Notes: generated by a model from the letters alone, not told the origin. Positions 10,681 to 23,523 are shown, counted from the first letter of the stretch. The stretch is DNA of 64,000 nucleotides from Vandiemenella viatica (GCA_031002005.1 CM061921.1:128696036-128760035), one strand, 5' to 3'. Translations and numbers: made by a program.

Positions 10681-10822
10681 ATCCTGATCTGGGATTTCCA
10701 TGGCTTTCCAGATCAGTCCTGCGAATGCCGGGATTGTTTCTAAAAATAGCCCATGGGCGTCTCATACCATATCCCGTATATCCCTTCCTATGCACAAATG
10801 GTTACACAATAGGATTTGTGTA
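10681..10822 (+). repeat. SINE body relic (block B)
   Basis: Same headless SINE relic as at 404..545, with identical core motifs and an (aat)n-like tail near 10860-10877 that differs in unit count from block A. Confidence 0.6.
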
Positions 10823-10913
10823 ATTCCCCCTCAACCAACTACTTTAGTGAATCGTGGAGTAATAATAATTATAATAAAATGTGTCACCAGGAATATATCT
10901 TACCACTGTGCCC

Positions 10914-11051
10914 CCAAAGTTAGGTTAGGCATTCCGCGGGTGATCCCTAATTAGAATAACAATTCAAGGTTGTCTTCTTTGAATTTGGTCCACAAAAGAC
11001 CGACCAAAGTTAGGTTAGGCACTCTGTGGGGGTCCCTAATTAGCATAACAA
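10914..11051. repeat. two ~50-bp gttaggttagg repeats (block B)
   Basis: Same pair as 631..770, units at 10914 and 11004. Here ctgtgggggtcc replaces ctgtgggtggtcc, a small indel typical of the A/B differences. Confidence 0.6.
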
Positions 11052-11125
11052 TAGGCCAGATAGTACACCGAACTGGGCATTGGGAAGGGGCGTGGCTTGA
11101 ATCTATCAATGCTGTCAGCACGTAG

Positions 11126-11422
11126 CTAGTAAAATGTTTCTTGCCTAATTTCCATAAGAACAGAGAGGACTGTCCTCGCTTCTCTTTGGCTGAAAAACTG
11201 ACTTGAAACAGAGGTTTCCCTACTACTGGCGTAAAATTTTCTATCGTGTTGGAAGAACTTTGATTTGAGACAGAACTCGGTCAAGTCCGCCCATTCTTCT
11301 TTGATGATGTGAGCCGATACCTTGGTGCGTATTATTGCTACTGCGTTTTCCTCAGGTACGTTTGTGTAGAGCGACACATCATAGCTAACTAGGATGTCAC
11401 CCGGACAGCCTACAAATAACAT
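11126..11422 (-). pseudogene. Penelope-like RT fragment (block B)
   Basis: Differs from the block A fragment by two substitutions in the frame (Thr to Ala after KFY, Lys to Thr near the end). Same SYDVSLYTNVP motif and same decay point. Confidence 0.75.
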
Positions 11423-11681
11423 GAGTTAATATGTATTTACAGATATAGGTGGAAATTTACTATGCTAATTGATCTGCAAGGAATAAGTTGCTGATAAAAT
11501 TTTTGATAATGTAATAAGTGCATGCACTCTTACACATAAATAGTAACTAACATGGGTTAGTACATGCATTTGCAGATTACAGTGAAAATTTATTATACTA
11601 ATGGGTTCTTATGTAGCTTACTGGTTATTAATTGCGGTAGTATTATTGATATTAATAACAATAGTATGTACCGTTCGGGGT

Positions 11682-14600
11682 GTAAAGGTATGGGAGAGGC
11701 TATACTAGCCTTTTCCAAACAAATGTCAACCTCTCCTTCACGTGGTGCACCCTGTTTGCTCGGACGAGGCTCTGGCGACTGAAAGATTCCCGGTATAAGG
11801 TATCACCCACTGCTTGCCAACGGCCTCTGAAAGGAGGGAGGGTGGAAGAGCGGGGAGCGGTGCAGGGAACCCTCTTGCCCTTGCGGTTGAAACGGCCTCT
11901 AAATGCGCATGAATCAGAAATGATCAACGGCATGGGGATGCAAAGCAATGGGAAACCACTGCATTAAAGACCAAAGGGTATCCCGAGGACATGTAATCCT
12001 CTCAAATTACATATATCATGATGGCTTCTTCCTGGGTAAAATATTCCGGAGGTAAAATAGTCCCCCAATCGGATCTCCGGGTGGGGACTGCTCAGGGAGG
12101 AGTCATCAGAATGGATAGAAACATTCTACGAGTCGGAGCGTGGAATGTTAGAAGTCTGAATAGGGCAGGTAGGTTAGAAAACTTAAAAAGGGAGATGGAA
12201 CAACTTAAGTTAGATGTTGTTGGGATTAGTGAGATTAAATGGAAGGACGCACAGGATTTCTGGTCTGGGGAACACAGGTAATTAGCACACAAGCTGTCAA
12301 TGGAGTCACTGGTGTAGGATTTGTAATGAACAAGAAAGTAGGGAAACGGGTGAGTTATTATGAACAGTTTAGTGACAGGATTATTTTGATGAGGTTAGAA
12401 ACTAAGCCCGTCCCAACCACATTAGTACAAGTATATGCCAACGTCACAGGAAGATGACGAAGAAATAGAAAAAATATACGCTGAAATTGAAGAATTAATC
12501 CAATATGTGAAAGGGGAGGAAAATCTAATAATCATGGGTGATTGGAATGCAATAGGGAGAAGGAAAAGAGGGGAATACTGTAGGAAGTTTTGGTCTAGGA
12601 GAAAGAAATGAGCGAGGAAGCAGGTTGCTAGAATTTTGTGAAAGTATAAGCTAGTAGTGGCAAACACATTAAGAACCATGCAAGAAGAATATACACCTGG
12701 AAACGTCCTGGGGATACAGGCAGATATCAGCTAGATTATATCATGGTCAAACAGAGATTCAGGAATCAAGTTCTAGACTGTAAAGCGTACCCAGGAGCAG
12801 ACATAGATCTGACTATAATAATGAAGTGCAGGCTGAAATTTAAGCGAATAAGGAAGCACTATAAGCAGAACAGACTGGAAGTGAATAAACTGAAACAATC
12901 TAGCACGAGAGAAAAATTTGCTGAAATGGTAGACTTAGGTCTAAGAAGTAACTGAAAGGAGCTCAACCGAACGAATGGAATGCATTAAAGACCGAAATAA
13001 TGAAAGCTGGTAAGAAACATTAGGCTTTAGGGAACAAGCTGCCCGAAAACCTTGGATCACAGAAGAAATTTTGAGCTGATGGATCAGAGGAGAAGGTACA
13101 AAAATGCTCAGGATGAAGCAGGAAGAGAGCAGTACAGGCAATTTAGAAATCAAATAAATAGGAAATGCAAAATAGCAAAAGAAAAATGGCTACAAGAAAA
13201 GTGTGAAGAAGTAGAAAAGGAAATGGTCGTAGGTAAAGTAGATGTTGCATATAGAAAGATCAAACAGAATTTTGGAGAAATGAAGAAAAGAGGTATGAAC
13301 ATTAAAGCTGCCGATGGGAAACCTCTTTTAAGCAGAAGATAGAGCTAACCGATGGAAGAATACATTGAGAAACTGTGTGGGGACGACTTGAACAATAGTG
13401 TAATGGAAAAGGAAGTCGATGTCGATATTGATGACTTAGGAGATCCTGTTTTGAGGACAGAATTTAATAAAGCTCTGAATGACTTGAAAGCAAATAAGGC
13501 AGTTGGAATTGATGAGATCCCTGCAGAACTTCTTAAATCCTAGGAGAGGAAGGAATCGAAAGATTATTCAAGCTGATATCAAAAAGTTATGAAACAGGAG
13601 AAATTCCAACTGATTTTAATAAAAATATCATTCACACTTAAAGAAAGCACAAGCCGACAAATGTGAGAATTATCGCACCATTAGTCTAACATCACATGCT
13701 TCAAAATTACTGACCAGAATAATATACAGAAGGATGGAAAGGGTAGTAGAAGAGATAGTAGGTGAAGATCAGTTTGGGTTTAGGAAAAATCGCGTACAAG
13801 GGAAGCAATTCTGTCTTTAAGATTAATACTTGAAGGGCGATCAAGAAAAACAAAGATACTTTTATGGCATTTGTTGATTTAGAAAAAGCATTTGATAATG
13901 TTAGGTGGGACAAGATGTTCAAAATTTTAAAGAAGTCAGGTCTAAAGTATCGAGATAGAAGAATACTCTATAAACTATATAAGAATCAAGTGACCGAGCG
14001 TGGTGGTGTAACGGATAGCGTTTGGGATTTTCCATGGTTTCCCAAATCACCCCAGGCAAATGCCGGGATGATTCCTTAAACAGGCCATGGCCGATTTCCT
14101 TCCCATGTCTTGCCCCGATCCTTTCCCATCTCTAAAGACCTCACTGTTGAGAGACATAAAGCAGTTAAAAAAAAAGAATCAAGTGGCTATAATAAAAGGA
14201 GAGAATCACGAGAGACTTGCATAAGTTAAAAAGGCTGTGAGACAAGGTTGTAGTCTATCCCCGTTAATATTCAACTTGTATGTAGAAGAAGGAATGAAGA
14301 AAGTCAAAGAAAAATGTCCATGTGCAAAAGTTTTCAGGGAGAGAAAAATCAGTTTGCTACGATTTGCTGATGACATTGTCTTGTTAGCAGAGAGGGCTGA
14401 GGATATTGAGCAGTTACTGAATAGCATGAACAAAATACTGAAGGAAGATTTTGGACTGAATATAAATCAAAGCAAGACAAAAGTGATGAAATGTATCAGT
14501 AAAGATACAAATACTGTTAGATTAACAATAAAAATAGGATCGGATGCAATAGGAGAAGTGAGTGAATTCTGTTACTTGTGATAAAAAATTACAACCGATG

Positions 14601-15170
14601 GAGAAAGAAAGAATAATGTTAAAAGCAGAATAGCACTAGCAAAATGAGGCTTCATGGAAAAGAGAAACCTTTTAGTTTCAAATATTGATCTAGGGATTAG
14701 AAAGAACTTTTTAAAATTCTTTGTGTGGAGCACAGCAATTTACGGTAGCGAAACATGGCATTTGAAATGTGGTGCTACAGAAGAATGCTGAAAATCAAGT
14801 GGACAGACAAAGTAAGAAATGAACGAGTTTTGGAAATGATGGGTGAAGAAAGAAGGTTGTGGAAGAAGCTTACAGAAAGAAGAGACAGGCTGGTAGGTCA
14901 TATTTTGAGACATGCTGGATTGGTTAATTTGCTAGTGAAGGTAACAGTCGAAGGTAAGGACTGTAGAGGAAGGCAGAGATTAGAATAGATGAAGCAGATG
15001 ATTGAGGACGTGGGCTGTAAGGGGTTAGCACAGGATAGGAAGGTATGGAGGATTGCATCAAACCAGTCGAACGACTGACGACAGCAAAAATAATGTACCG
15101 TTCCACATCACAAAGACTGTTCTAACACGAGATCAAATCGAATGTATCTATCTATCTATCTATTATCTTT
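11682..15170 (+). mobile_element. RTE-like LINE (copy B)
   Basis: Same element as copy A: EN fragments from 12018 (GAWNVRSLN, EIKW, GDWNA), linker 12743-13342, RT 13352-14581 (DEIPAELLKS, FVDLEKAFDNVRW, FADDIVLL) and C-terminus 14755-14988. Here the first RT Asp motif has the canonical DLEKAFD, where copy A has DSEKAFD. Extra one-base indels chop the EN into short frames. It lacks the 362-bp internal duplication. Its remaining single unit starts like the first unit of copy A (tggaaaagagaaacc) and ends like the second (aaaattctttgtg, caatttacgg). Confidence 0.75.
13993..14173 (+). mobile_element. truncated SINE in LINE RT, same site and target duplication (block B)
   Basis: AAGAATCAAGTG flanks it at 13981..13992 and 14174..14185. 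The insertion point, internal deletion and target duplication are identical to those of 3738..3921, so both derive from one insertion event. The poly-A is about 4 nt shorter. Confidence 0.9.
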
Positions 15171-15355
15171 AGCAGTGAGTGAACGTGTTTTTGTGAGCTC
15201 GTAAAATTTGAAAGTTTTATAATGTCAAACAGTGTGAAACTGAAATAATAGGTGCACTGTCTTTTAGTATTCATCTCATCTTTGTACTGGTGCAAAAAGT
15301 GTAGTGAACTAACTCGTGAAAGCCGAGTATTCGGCTTTTATTCTTTCGCTAAACC

Positions 15356-16787
15356 ATGGAGGTTAGCGGAAACATGGCCGCTATAATCGACAAGCTACGC
15401 AGATGCTATGCGAGCACAAACAACTGACGGCGCAGCCACTACCGTCATGTCGCAGCCAACTAACAAGCCAGCTAGCAGTGCTGCTGAATTAGCAGTAGTT
15501 ATTGACAACATTGAAAGTACCACAATTGATGATTACCTACAAGGGGTAAGTGAGATCGTTGGTGGGCAAAATATAACACATGTTTCACGAATTGCCGGAG
15601 GAAATTTGTGTATGTTTCTCCGATCAGGTAGCCATGTCGAACGATTAGTCCAAGAAGGCGGTATAACAATTCGACAAATATACTACGGTCAGATTCGTAG
15701 ATTCAAAGTGGCAAGTACGCGAGTTGTGTTCTAGATCGCATTCCCATTCATATCCAACATAAGCATACAAAACAAAATGGCCAAATATGGAAAACTGCAT
15801 GGTCGTTTTAGAGAAATACCTTCTGGATCGAAAATACCCGGTTGCAGCCACATAAAATCTTTCCGCAGAACTGCTCATTTTTATTATTATTATTATTTTT
15901 TTTATTATTAATTTTTTTAAAGATTTGTTTAAAGTTCCTAAATCAATTGCTATATCTGTCGATGGTGCATTGTACACTGTTTATCTGTCTATGGACGAAA
16001 TGATTTGTACTGCCTGTCAAGGCGTAGGACACGTCAAACAAAATTTGTATGAAAACAGTCTTCACTGATTTTATGGAGACCAATTCTTTCCCGCCTCTTC
16101 AAAAAAGCACTAAACAACCTACTGATCTATTGAAAGTAGTTTCAGAAGTTTCTACTAACCAGATGCCAATGGTTACAGACTCAATAGAGGAAGCAGTGAA
16201 AACCACAGCTTGCAATGAAAAAACTGTGCTTCATATAACACCACAGCATTTCGACAGAAGGAAAGATCGTACAGAACGAAAACGAGAATCGGTATCAATT
16301 TCCTCCTCGCTACATAAGGAACTACATGATGATCAAGATGCAGACACCAGCAACAGGAAAAGTGACGTTACCATTTCTGAACACGAGGAGACGGAAAACT
16401 GCAACATTGCAGCTGATGTACAGTGCTGCTCCGAAACTGTAGTCACGGAAGCCCAAGTAAACACTGATGTTATTGAAACGAATTTCACTGTTCCTACAGA
16501 AAACTTTGATGACCAGCATACTATCTCCGATACGGAATCTACCATCTCTGAGTATGCATTTAGTAGTACAGGAGTTGAAGATGATCCAATCACCGAGGAA
16601 GAATTTCTCTCTTTCTTAAAGTAGACATTTCACAAAAATATTACCAATTGTGAAACGCTACACTAAAACTACATCGGTACGCAAACAATGTTAGAAAGAA
16701 AGACTGACAATGGTTAGAGATATAAATCTCCGACGTAGGTTGCAAAGAATATCGGCAGCATTAGAGAAAGAACTCAATATTGACTAG
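15356..16787 (+). pseudogene. Tx1-clade LINE ORF1 (block B)
   Basis: Same layout as the block A ORF1. The (tta)n tract is shorter and interrupted (tattattattattttttttatt), so the Tyr run differs. The knuckle CTACQGVGHVKQNL again lacks its last Cys. The acidic tail is at 16049-16624, and the final frame ends at TAG 16785-16787. Confidence 0.7.
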
Positions 16788-16813
16788 TAGAATAAACCAA
16801 TTGTCTCATTGTC

Positions 16814-19800
16814 ATGTTTAATATTGCTACGCTGAATGCAAGAGGCATAGCATCGGAAAACAAACGAAAATTGGTTATGTCCTTTTCTACACCGATCCAG
16901 AACCCAAATCCTATTTTTACAAGAAACAAATATCGGGAGCAGTTTTCGGCAGTTTTCTGTATTCAAAATTATCTTGTGCCATCAATCCGAGCACACACGC
17001 AGCCAGCGGAAACGCTAATTGTCACCAGCGTTGGAAATTTAGAAAACCAGCAGATCATCTATCCTGGCTACGCACAAGCAGTGCAGTTAAATTAGTCAGG
17101 ACAAAAGACACACTTAACTAATGTTTACCTTCCTCACTGTCTCCAAATGGCTAATCATGTACTCAACTGTATTAAATGCTTCCTCAGATCACTTGACGCG
17201 ATGGATATGATCATAATTGGCGGTGACTGAATGTCACCACGATAATACAGGCAGAACTCCTTTCATTGAAAGGAAAACAGTACTCTCCAGTACTCTAAGA
17301 AAGCTACTGATGGATTTCAAATTGGAGGATATTTGGCGGCATCATCATCCTGGTATAGCTGGATATACATACGTGGGTACGCGCGCTTCTAAGCCACGGT
17401 CCAGATTAGACAGGTTCTATATTAACGAACCCCTACAGCAGACAAATTCTACCTACCTTTTCTGACCATGGTGCAGTACTGTTTTATTTCAGGACATCTC
17501 AAAATGGAATGAAATCTCCATAATGGAGATTTAATAATACCCTCATAGAGGATGAATGCTTCAAGGAAATGATCGAAAATATTATTACAGCATACGAGAT
17601 TAAAATCCAATTTTGTAATGATTCGGTACTGCGAATTTGGGACGAGTTTTAAAGCAGAAATTAAATTAGTCACACAGGACTATTACAAAAAGTCATTACC
17701 AAACAACAGCTGATTAAGTGAAGCACTTGGAACGGCGTTTTATGCACAATATTAATAAAGACGTACTATCAGAAACGAAGAAGGAGGAGATGGAAGCTAT
17801 TAAAGACACACTAAAAAAACACTACGGACAGCGAGCTTCCGAAGCTGCCTTGAAAGAAGCCACATACATCAACGATGCAAACTCGCCCACTGCCTTCTTC
17901 TTTCGCTTAGAAAGATAAAAAAAAAAATACCTATTCGAACTCTATTAATCAACAACACTATCGTTGCCGACCAAACTGCCATCAATGCTCATGTGAGAAG
18001 CCATTTCGTCCAGTTATACTCAATCAGTAATAATACTAGCCTAGATGTTCCGGATCTATTTTCGTCCCTACCGGAACTGGAGACTGAAGACCAAGATTTT
18101 CTCCACGACGATATAACCATTGACGAACTCATTAATGCACTTAAGGAAACAAAAAATGGAGAAAGCACCAGGATTTGACGGTTTAACTCCGGAATTTTTA
18201 TAAAGCCTTTTGGCGTTCAATATCTGCCATGTTTAAAACAGTAGTAGACTTCGCTCTCTCCAAGCATAGTCTTCCGTTCTCGATGCAGAAGGCAGTTTTA
18301 GTTTTAATACCCAAGAAAGGAGACCTCTCTCAACTTGGCAACTGGCGACCCATTTCGTTGCTAAACGTCGACTACAAAGTAATAGCAAAGGCTATTGCTA
18401 AACGAATCTCGGCTGTTCTTCACAAAATAATAAATCCCGACCAGACATACTGCATCCCCAACAGGTCAATTCTGACAAACCTACACCTTTTCCGAGTTGT
18501 GCTTCATATGTGCAACAAACAACAGCTTCCGTTAGCAACAATATCTCTCGATCAAGCAGGTGCCTTTGAACGTGTTGACCACATCTACCGATTTCATCTG
18601 ATGCTGATTTTAAAATTCCCTCAGGAAATAATAAGTAACATCAAAACGTTGTACACCAACGCAAAATGTCTTATACGAATGGGGAACAGTGGAAGTTACA
18701 CGTGGGATAAGGCAGGGTGACCCTCTTTCTGGAATACTTTTTACAATATCCATTGAACCATTATTAGCTCTATGTCGACGCCACCTACGTAACTGGGGAT
18801 TGCAAATACCAAGGTCTCCTCGTCCGTTAGTCGTATCAGCATATTCTGACGACGTCACAGTTTTCTTAACAGATAATGAATGATTACTGGAACTGCAAAG
18901 AACTTACAATATATACCATAAGGCCTCGGGAGCATGCCTCAATTACGGAAAATCTGAAGGTCTTTTCCCTGGTTCATGGATCTCCAGAACAGATACGCCT
19001 CTCAACATTACGTGGAAGCGCGATGGTATGAAACTACTGGGCATCCACTTTGGAAATACAGAAGACGATGACCAAAACAACTGGGAAAATCTCCAGAGAA
19101 AAATAAAAACGTGCGTTGAAAGATGGAAACGTCTCTATCCCATCACGTCTCTACGGGGGAGGAAGATATTAATCAACCAATTACTTGGGTCAAAGTTAGT
19201 GTATGTCTGCTCCGTTCTTCAACCACCCGAAGTCTTTGTACGACAACTTCATCTTCTGTTCCTCGACTTCTTGTGAAATGGAAAACATTGGCTAAGTCAA
19301 GATGTCGTCGTCTCTAATACCCGCAACAGTGGAATGGGTATAACACATTCGGGAGCAAAAATTAGAACGTTTCGAATGAAGTTTATTGAAACACTAGTAA
19401 ATAACGACCAAATGGAAGAAGCAGAAAAAAACATATCATTTTACCTGGCGCAACTAAATTTGTCAACAAATTCGAACAGACATGACGTAACACTATTTAT
19501 GCATATGGCGACATATAGGCGCTGAAGGTGGTCGGAGACTTACTGACAGCAAATGCATCTTGGAAGCCAATCACACTAATTATGAACCAATCAGACTTGA
19601 CAATTCCTACAAGACGACGGCTATGCTCAAACTACCTCCGTGTGAAAACCTATTTTGCAGATCACTTGATGCCAGTAACTGTGACCTCAGAAATTACAAG
19701 GCCAAGTTTCTTAGTCTGTCTCAACGAAGAGTGGGTGAAACTTCCATCTAGCAGGAAGAAACTCTATGAAATATTTCTAGCAACATTAAAACCAGTTACG

Positions 19801-21044
19801 ACATTACACCGAAGCAGCGTTTACGTGAATGGCCGGTTAAACTGGTCAAATTTATATAGAAAACCGTGTAACAGCCTTGATTCGGATATAGTCCAGCGCT
19901 TCGTTAACGAGAGCCTTGCGACGCCAGTAAAACTACACCAGTGGAATATGAGAAACGATAATCTTGCCCTTGGTGCCAAACAGAGGGCACGATGAAACAT
20001 ATGCATACAACACCAAGCGAAGCATATCTCCACAGCCTGAATTCCTTCTACAAATCGGTCGTACAAACTTGGAATGAGTCAAAACCAAAGCGAATGAACA
20101 AACCTGAAACATTTGCCGATCTTCGACGATTGCCTCTTTGGAACGCCATCCACTTTCCATCTACACTCTTTATTCCAGAATGGCGACATATAAGCGCTGA
20201 AGTGGTCGGAGACTTACTGACAGCAAATGCATCTTGGAAGCCAATCACACTAATTATGAACCAATCAGACTTGGCAATTCCTACAAGACGACGGCTATGC
20301 TCAAACTACCTCCGTGTGAAAACCTATTTTGCAGATCACTTGATGCCAGTAACTGTGACCTCAGAAATTACAAGGCCAAGTTTCTTAGTCTGTCTCAACG
20401 AAGAGTGGGTGAAACTTCCATCTAGCAGGAAGAAACTCTATGAAATATTTCTAGCAACATTAAAAACAGTTACGACATTACACCGAAGCAGCGTTTACGT
20501 GAATGGCCGGTTAAACTGGTCAAATTTATATAGAAAACCGTGTAACAGCCTTGATTCGGATATAGTCCGGGCGCTTCGTTAACGAGAGCCTTGCGACGCC
20601 AGTAAAACTACACCAGTGGAATATGAGAAACGATAATCTTTGCCCTTGGTGCCAAACAGAGGGCACGATGAAACATATGTTTTTCGAGTGTCATCAAACA
20701 ACCGACATCTGGAGGTTAATATATATGCTGCTCCAGGGCATTTAGGTACTGCACCTCCGAGCAACGTTTTAGATGTTCTGTGTTCAAATAATCAGAATAC
20801 GCAAAACTCACTCTGTATTTTTTATGTAACCTTGTTTCTGTCTACAATTTACAGATGTTACATCTGGTCACTTAAAAACAATATTTTTATTGTTAATTAT
20901 AAAGCTGTTTTTACTAAAAGAATTAAGTGGAAAATCTGTGTTGAACTGATAAGAGAAAAAAGGAAAAATAAATTTAAAGAGTGTACCTATTTTTGGAAAT
21001 ATAATAATGCAATAGGCTCAGTACTAAATGTGTCCTTCGAATAA
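16814..21044 (+). pseudogene. Tx1-clade LINE ORF2, complete length but broken (block B and beyond)
   Basis: EN begins MFNIATLNARGIASENKRK. The best RT stretch (18229-18720) reads PKKGDLSQLGNWRPISLLN, IPNRSILTNLHLFR and ISLDQAGAFERVDH (Tx1/L1 style D-Q-x-KAFDRVDH with Lys and Asp changed). GIRQGDPLSGILF and YSDDVTVFLTD follow, with the second catalytic motif as SDD where ADD is usual. Then come SGACLNYGKSEG and a thumb region. The C-terminal zinc knuckle CPWCQTEGTMKHMFFEC (C-x2-C-x7-H-x4-C) lies near 20640-20690 and the last frame ends at 21044. A 675-bp internal duplication and several frameshifts inactivate it. Confidence 0.8.
19505..20677. repeat. 675-bp internal duplication in Tx1 ORF2
   Basis: The stretch starting atggcgacatata(g/a)gcgctgaag occurs at about 19505 and about 20180 and runs to gatgaaacatatg in both. 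Between the copies lies the piece that should precede the first one (MHTTPSEAYLHSLNSF region, 20003-20180). Both junctions fall on atgcat/catatg words. The order is therefore X-P2-P1-P2-Y, where X-P1-P2-Y is expected. Confidence 0.8.
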
Positions 21045-21560
21045 GAAACGGAAGTTGCTTACTAAAAGTGTGTTAATATATAGAAATTTAAAGTATTTTT
21101 CCTTTTAAGATATTGTTCAAAAATGATTACTGAGCAGTCTCCATGTCTTGTAGTGTTAGTTTTAAGCCACAATTGTTGAAGCACAAATTTATTTTTTATA
21201 ATGTAGTTGGCATATAAATTAAGTTGTAAGTATACCTGTACCTGAGTATAGGATGTGATGTGACTATTATCATCCAGAGAAACTGATATTCTTTATGAGT
21301 AAGATTTGAACCAAGGCAATATGAAAATATTTTTATTATGTAAAAGAATTTTGATGTTAGTACCTCACATCATAATTTTATCTCAGTGGTTCAGAATTTG
21401 TTATGTTATTATTAGAGAGTAGCTCAAGGAATTGTACAAACTATGATTTTATTGCACTGCCTTAATATTGGTTTTTGTATTGTGGAAGTGTAATGAAACA
21501 TTCAACCATCAAATAAAAAAAATCTATGTATATATATATATATATATATACATATATATA
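21045..21560. other. AT-rich 3' flank of Tx1, ending in (TA)n
   Basis: No coding signal. Probably Tx1 3' untranslated sequence followed by host DNA. A (TA)n tract at about 21530-21560 is the target of the foldback element that follows. Confidence 0.5.
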
Positions 21561-22566
21561 CAGGGTGGGGCATTTAATATGTTTTCTGGAAATATTTCGG
21601 AAAGAAAGCATTTTAACCAACAATAACCTATATAAAAAATAATCGTTCAGTAGGGGGCTACAATTATGTGATATTGGTTTTTTCACAGGTGGCGCTGTTG
21701 TCGTTACAACAAGGTCAACTTAATTCTTTTAAATGGGAACCCCTATTTTTTTTTTAAGATTCCGATTCCTCATGAAAAAATAAAAATAGTTTGCTTAACT
21801 CACTTTTCTGCTAGCCTCACAGATGGCGCTGTAATCGCGAAAAATGAATATTCGCGTTTTTTGTGTATAATTTTAATTATTGTTTAAATAATTACATGTA
21901 ATTTCCATTCTGTAAACATGGAAGGTAATTTTAAAAGATAATGACGAAATTGATTTTTTAAATGCTTTTTCTTACTTATTTGTAGCCATGTCTACAGCAG
22001 GTGCTCAAAAAGGTGACCATTTACTTCCAGACATTTTCTGACACACTTCGACCTGTTCAGGCATCATTTCTGCAAAGGGTCAGAAAATGTCTGGAAGTAA
22101 ATGGTCACATTTTTGAGCACCTGCTGTAGACATGGCTACAAATAAGTAAGAAAAAGCATTTAAAAAATCAATTTCGTCATTATCCTTTAAAATTACCTTC
22201 CATGTTTACAGAATGAAAATTACATGTAATTATTTAAACAATAATTAAAATTATACAGAAAAAACGCGAATATTCATTTTTCGCCATTACAGCGCCATCT
22301 GTGAGGCTAGCAGAAAAGTGAGTTAAGCAAACTATTTTTATTTTTTCATGAGGAATCGGAATCTTAAAAAAAAAAAAAAAATAGAGGTTCCCATTTAAAA
22401 GAATTAAGTTGACCTTGTTGTAACGACAACAGCGCCACCTGTGAAAAAACCAATATCACATAATTGTAGCCCCCTACTGTACGATTATTTTTTATATAGG
22501 TTATTGTTGGTTAAAATGCTTTCTTTCCGAAATATTTCCAGAAAACATATTAAATGCCCCACCCTG
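21561..22566. mobile_element. 1006-bp foldback/MITE with ~480-bp arms, mariner-type ends
   Basis: The left end CAGGGTGGGGCATTTAATAT is repeated inverted at the right end, and the arms pair almost throughout (21561..22042 with 22079..22566), leaving a 36-nt loop. It is flanked by TA on both sides inside a (TA)n tract, as expected of Tc1/mariner-superfamily insertions. It has no transposase frame, so it is non-autonomous. Arms differ by small indels and substitutions (gtaatcgcg against gtaatggcg), so it is not a cloning palindrome. Confidence 0.85.
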
Positions 22567-23270
22567 TATATCTAACTAACTAACTAATTAACTTGTATTT
22601 AAAGAAACTCAGTGTATTAATGTTTTTAATTTTCACATATTACTTTTATCGAATGGAAGTAAGGCATACGTTTACCGTAGTCTAGCGCGCAAAGAATCTG
22701 TTCCTTGATATAAACATCACCAATCGCCTTCCAGTGGTGTACCAATCAAACTAAGAAGGAAAGAAATTATAATATGCTTGTTTTGGCTAGAAATTTTAAA
22801 ATATATTGTGAGTGCATTTTTCTGACTCTGGTTGAGTTCACAAATTTTTACATGAATTAAATACGTATAATTTGTTTATCGTTTTGATCAATATTTAACA
22901 TCTCCGTGTAAATTAATCTGATAATATGTAACTCAGGTTTCTACACTTTCAGGCTCCTAAAATTTCATTAGTGGTTTTCAAGTGATACCAGATTATAGTC
23001 AAAAAGTTTAATATTCAGAGCAGATTTTAACTTCCTGTTCCTCCGCAGAACGATAAAACATGGGTTGCATTTTAAGACAGAGTTTGTGTTGCGGAACCCC
23101 GTTAAAACTCTGTTCAGTTGGTTTTGTGCTATGCCGGAACAAACATAATTTTTTTTTTTTGAATAAAATTATTTTGATTTCAGGGACCGCCAAACAGTTC
23201 AACCAAATTATTTTTTTCGAAATGTCTTCTATGTACCAACATAGCGAAATTCCATTTTTATAATAATGGA
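22567..23270. other. no recognisable gene
   Basis: AT-rich DNA starting with a short (taac)n run. I see no conserved frame or repeat family here. Confidence 0.5.
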
Positions 23271-23523
23271 CCAAGCGTGGTGGGTAAGCGGCTAACGCTC
23301 TGGCCTCGCATTCGAGTGTACGCCGGTTCGAATCCCCGTCCGGGAATCCAGATTAGGGTTTTCCATGGTTTCCCCAAATCACTTCAGGCGAATGCCGAGA
23401 TACTTCCTTCTAAAGGCCATGGCAGAATTCCTTCCCGTTCCTTGTCCCCAGTCCAATCCCGCCTCTAATGACCTCGACGTCGACGAGGTGAAAAGCCAAA
23501 AGTAAAATAATAATAATAATAAT
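23271..23523 (+). mobile_element. tRNA-derived SINE, complete
   Basis: The head ccaagcgtggtgggtaagcg carries a Pol III A box and GGTTCGAATCC at 23325..23335 is a perfect B box. The body (ttttccatggtttcccc, gcgaatgccgag, aaggccatgg) matches the SINE copies at 404, 3738, 10681, 13993 and 62843. It ends in (taa)n at about 23505-23523. The internal promoter would be read by RNA polymerase III. This is the best-preserved member of the family in the window. Confidence 0.9.

Larger units (their letters stand above)
10278..18493. repeat. block B: near-identical copy of 1..8587
   Basis: From aagtgagctacagttcttcc (10278) to ctacaccttttcc (18493), the sequence follows 1..8587 in order and orientation with sparse substitutions and many one-base indels. 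Identical SINE and Tx1 insertions at identical sites rule out independent assembly of similar elements. Block A ends exactly at a gap and the contig carrying block B starts exactly after it. That is the signature of two overlapping contig ends placed side by side, although a recent true duplication cannot be excluded from sequence alone. Confidence 0.9.

Noticed and set aside
21561..22566. Assembly-made palindrome (read-through of a hairpin artefact)
   Set aside because: The arms differ at several positions, the ends carry TIR-like CAGGGTG and TA duplications, and a related but different element exists at 58517.
23271..23345. Possible functional tRNA gene
   Set aside because: A and B boxes are good but the acceptor and anticodon stems do not pair, and a SINE body with (taa)n tail follows. 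It is a SINE head.
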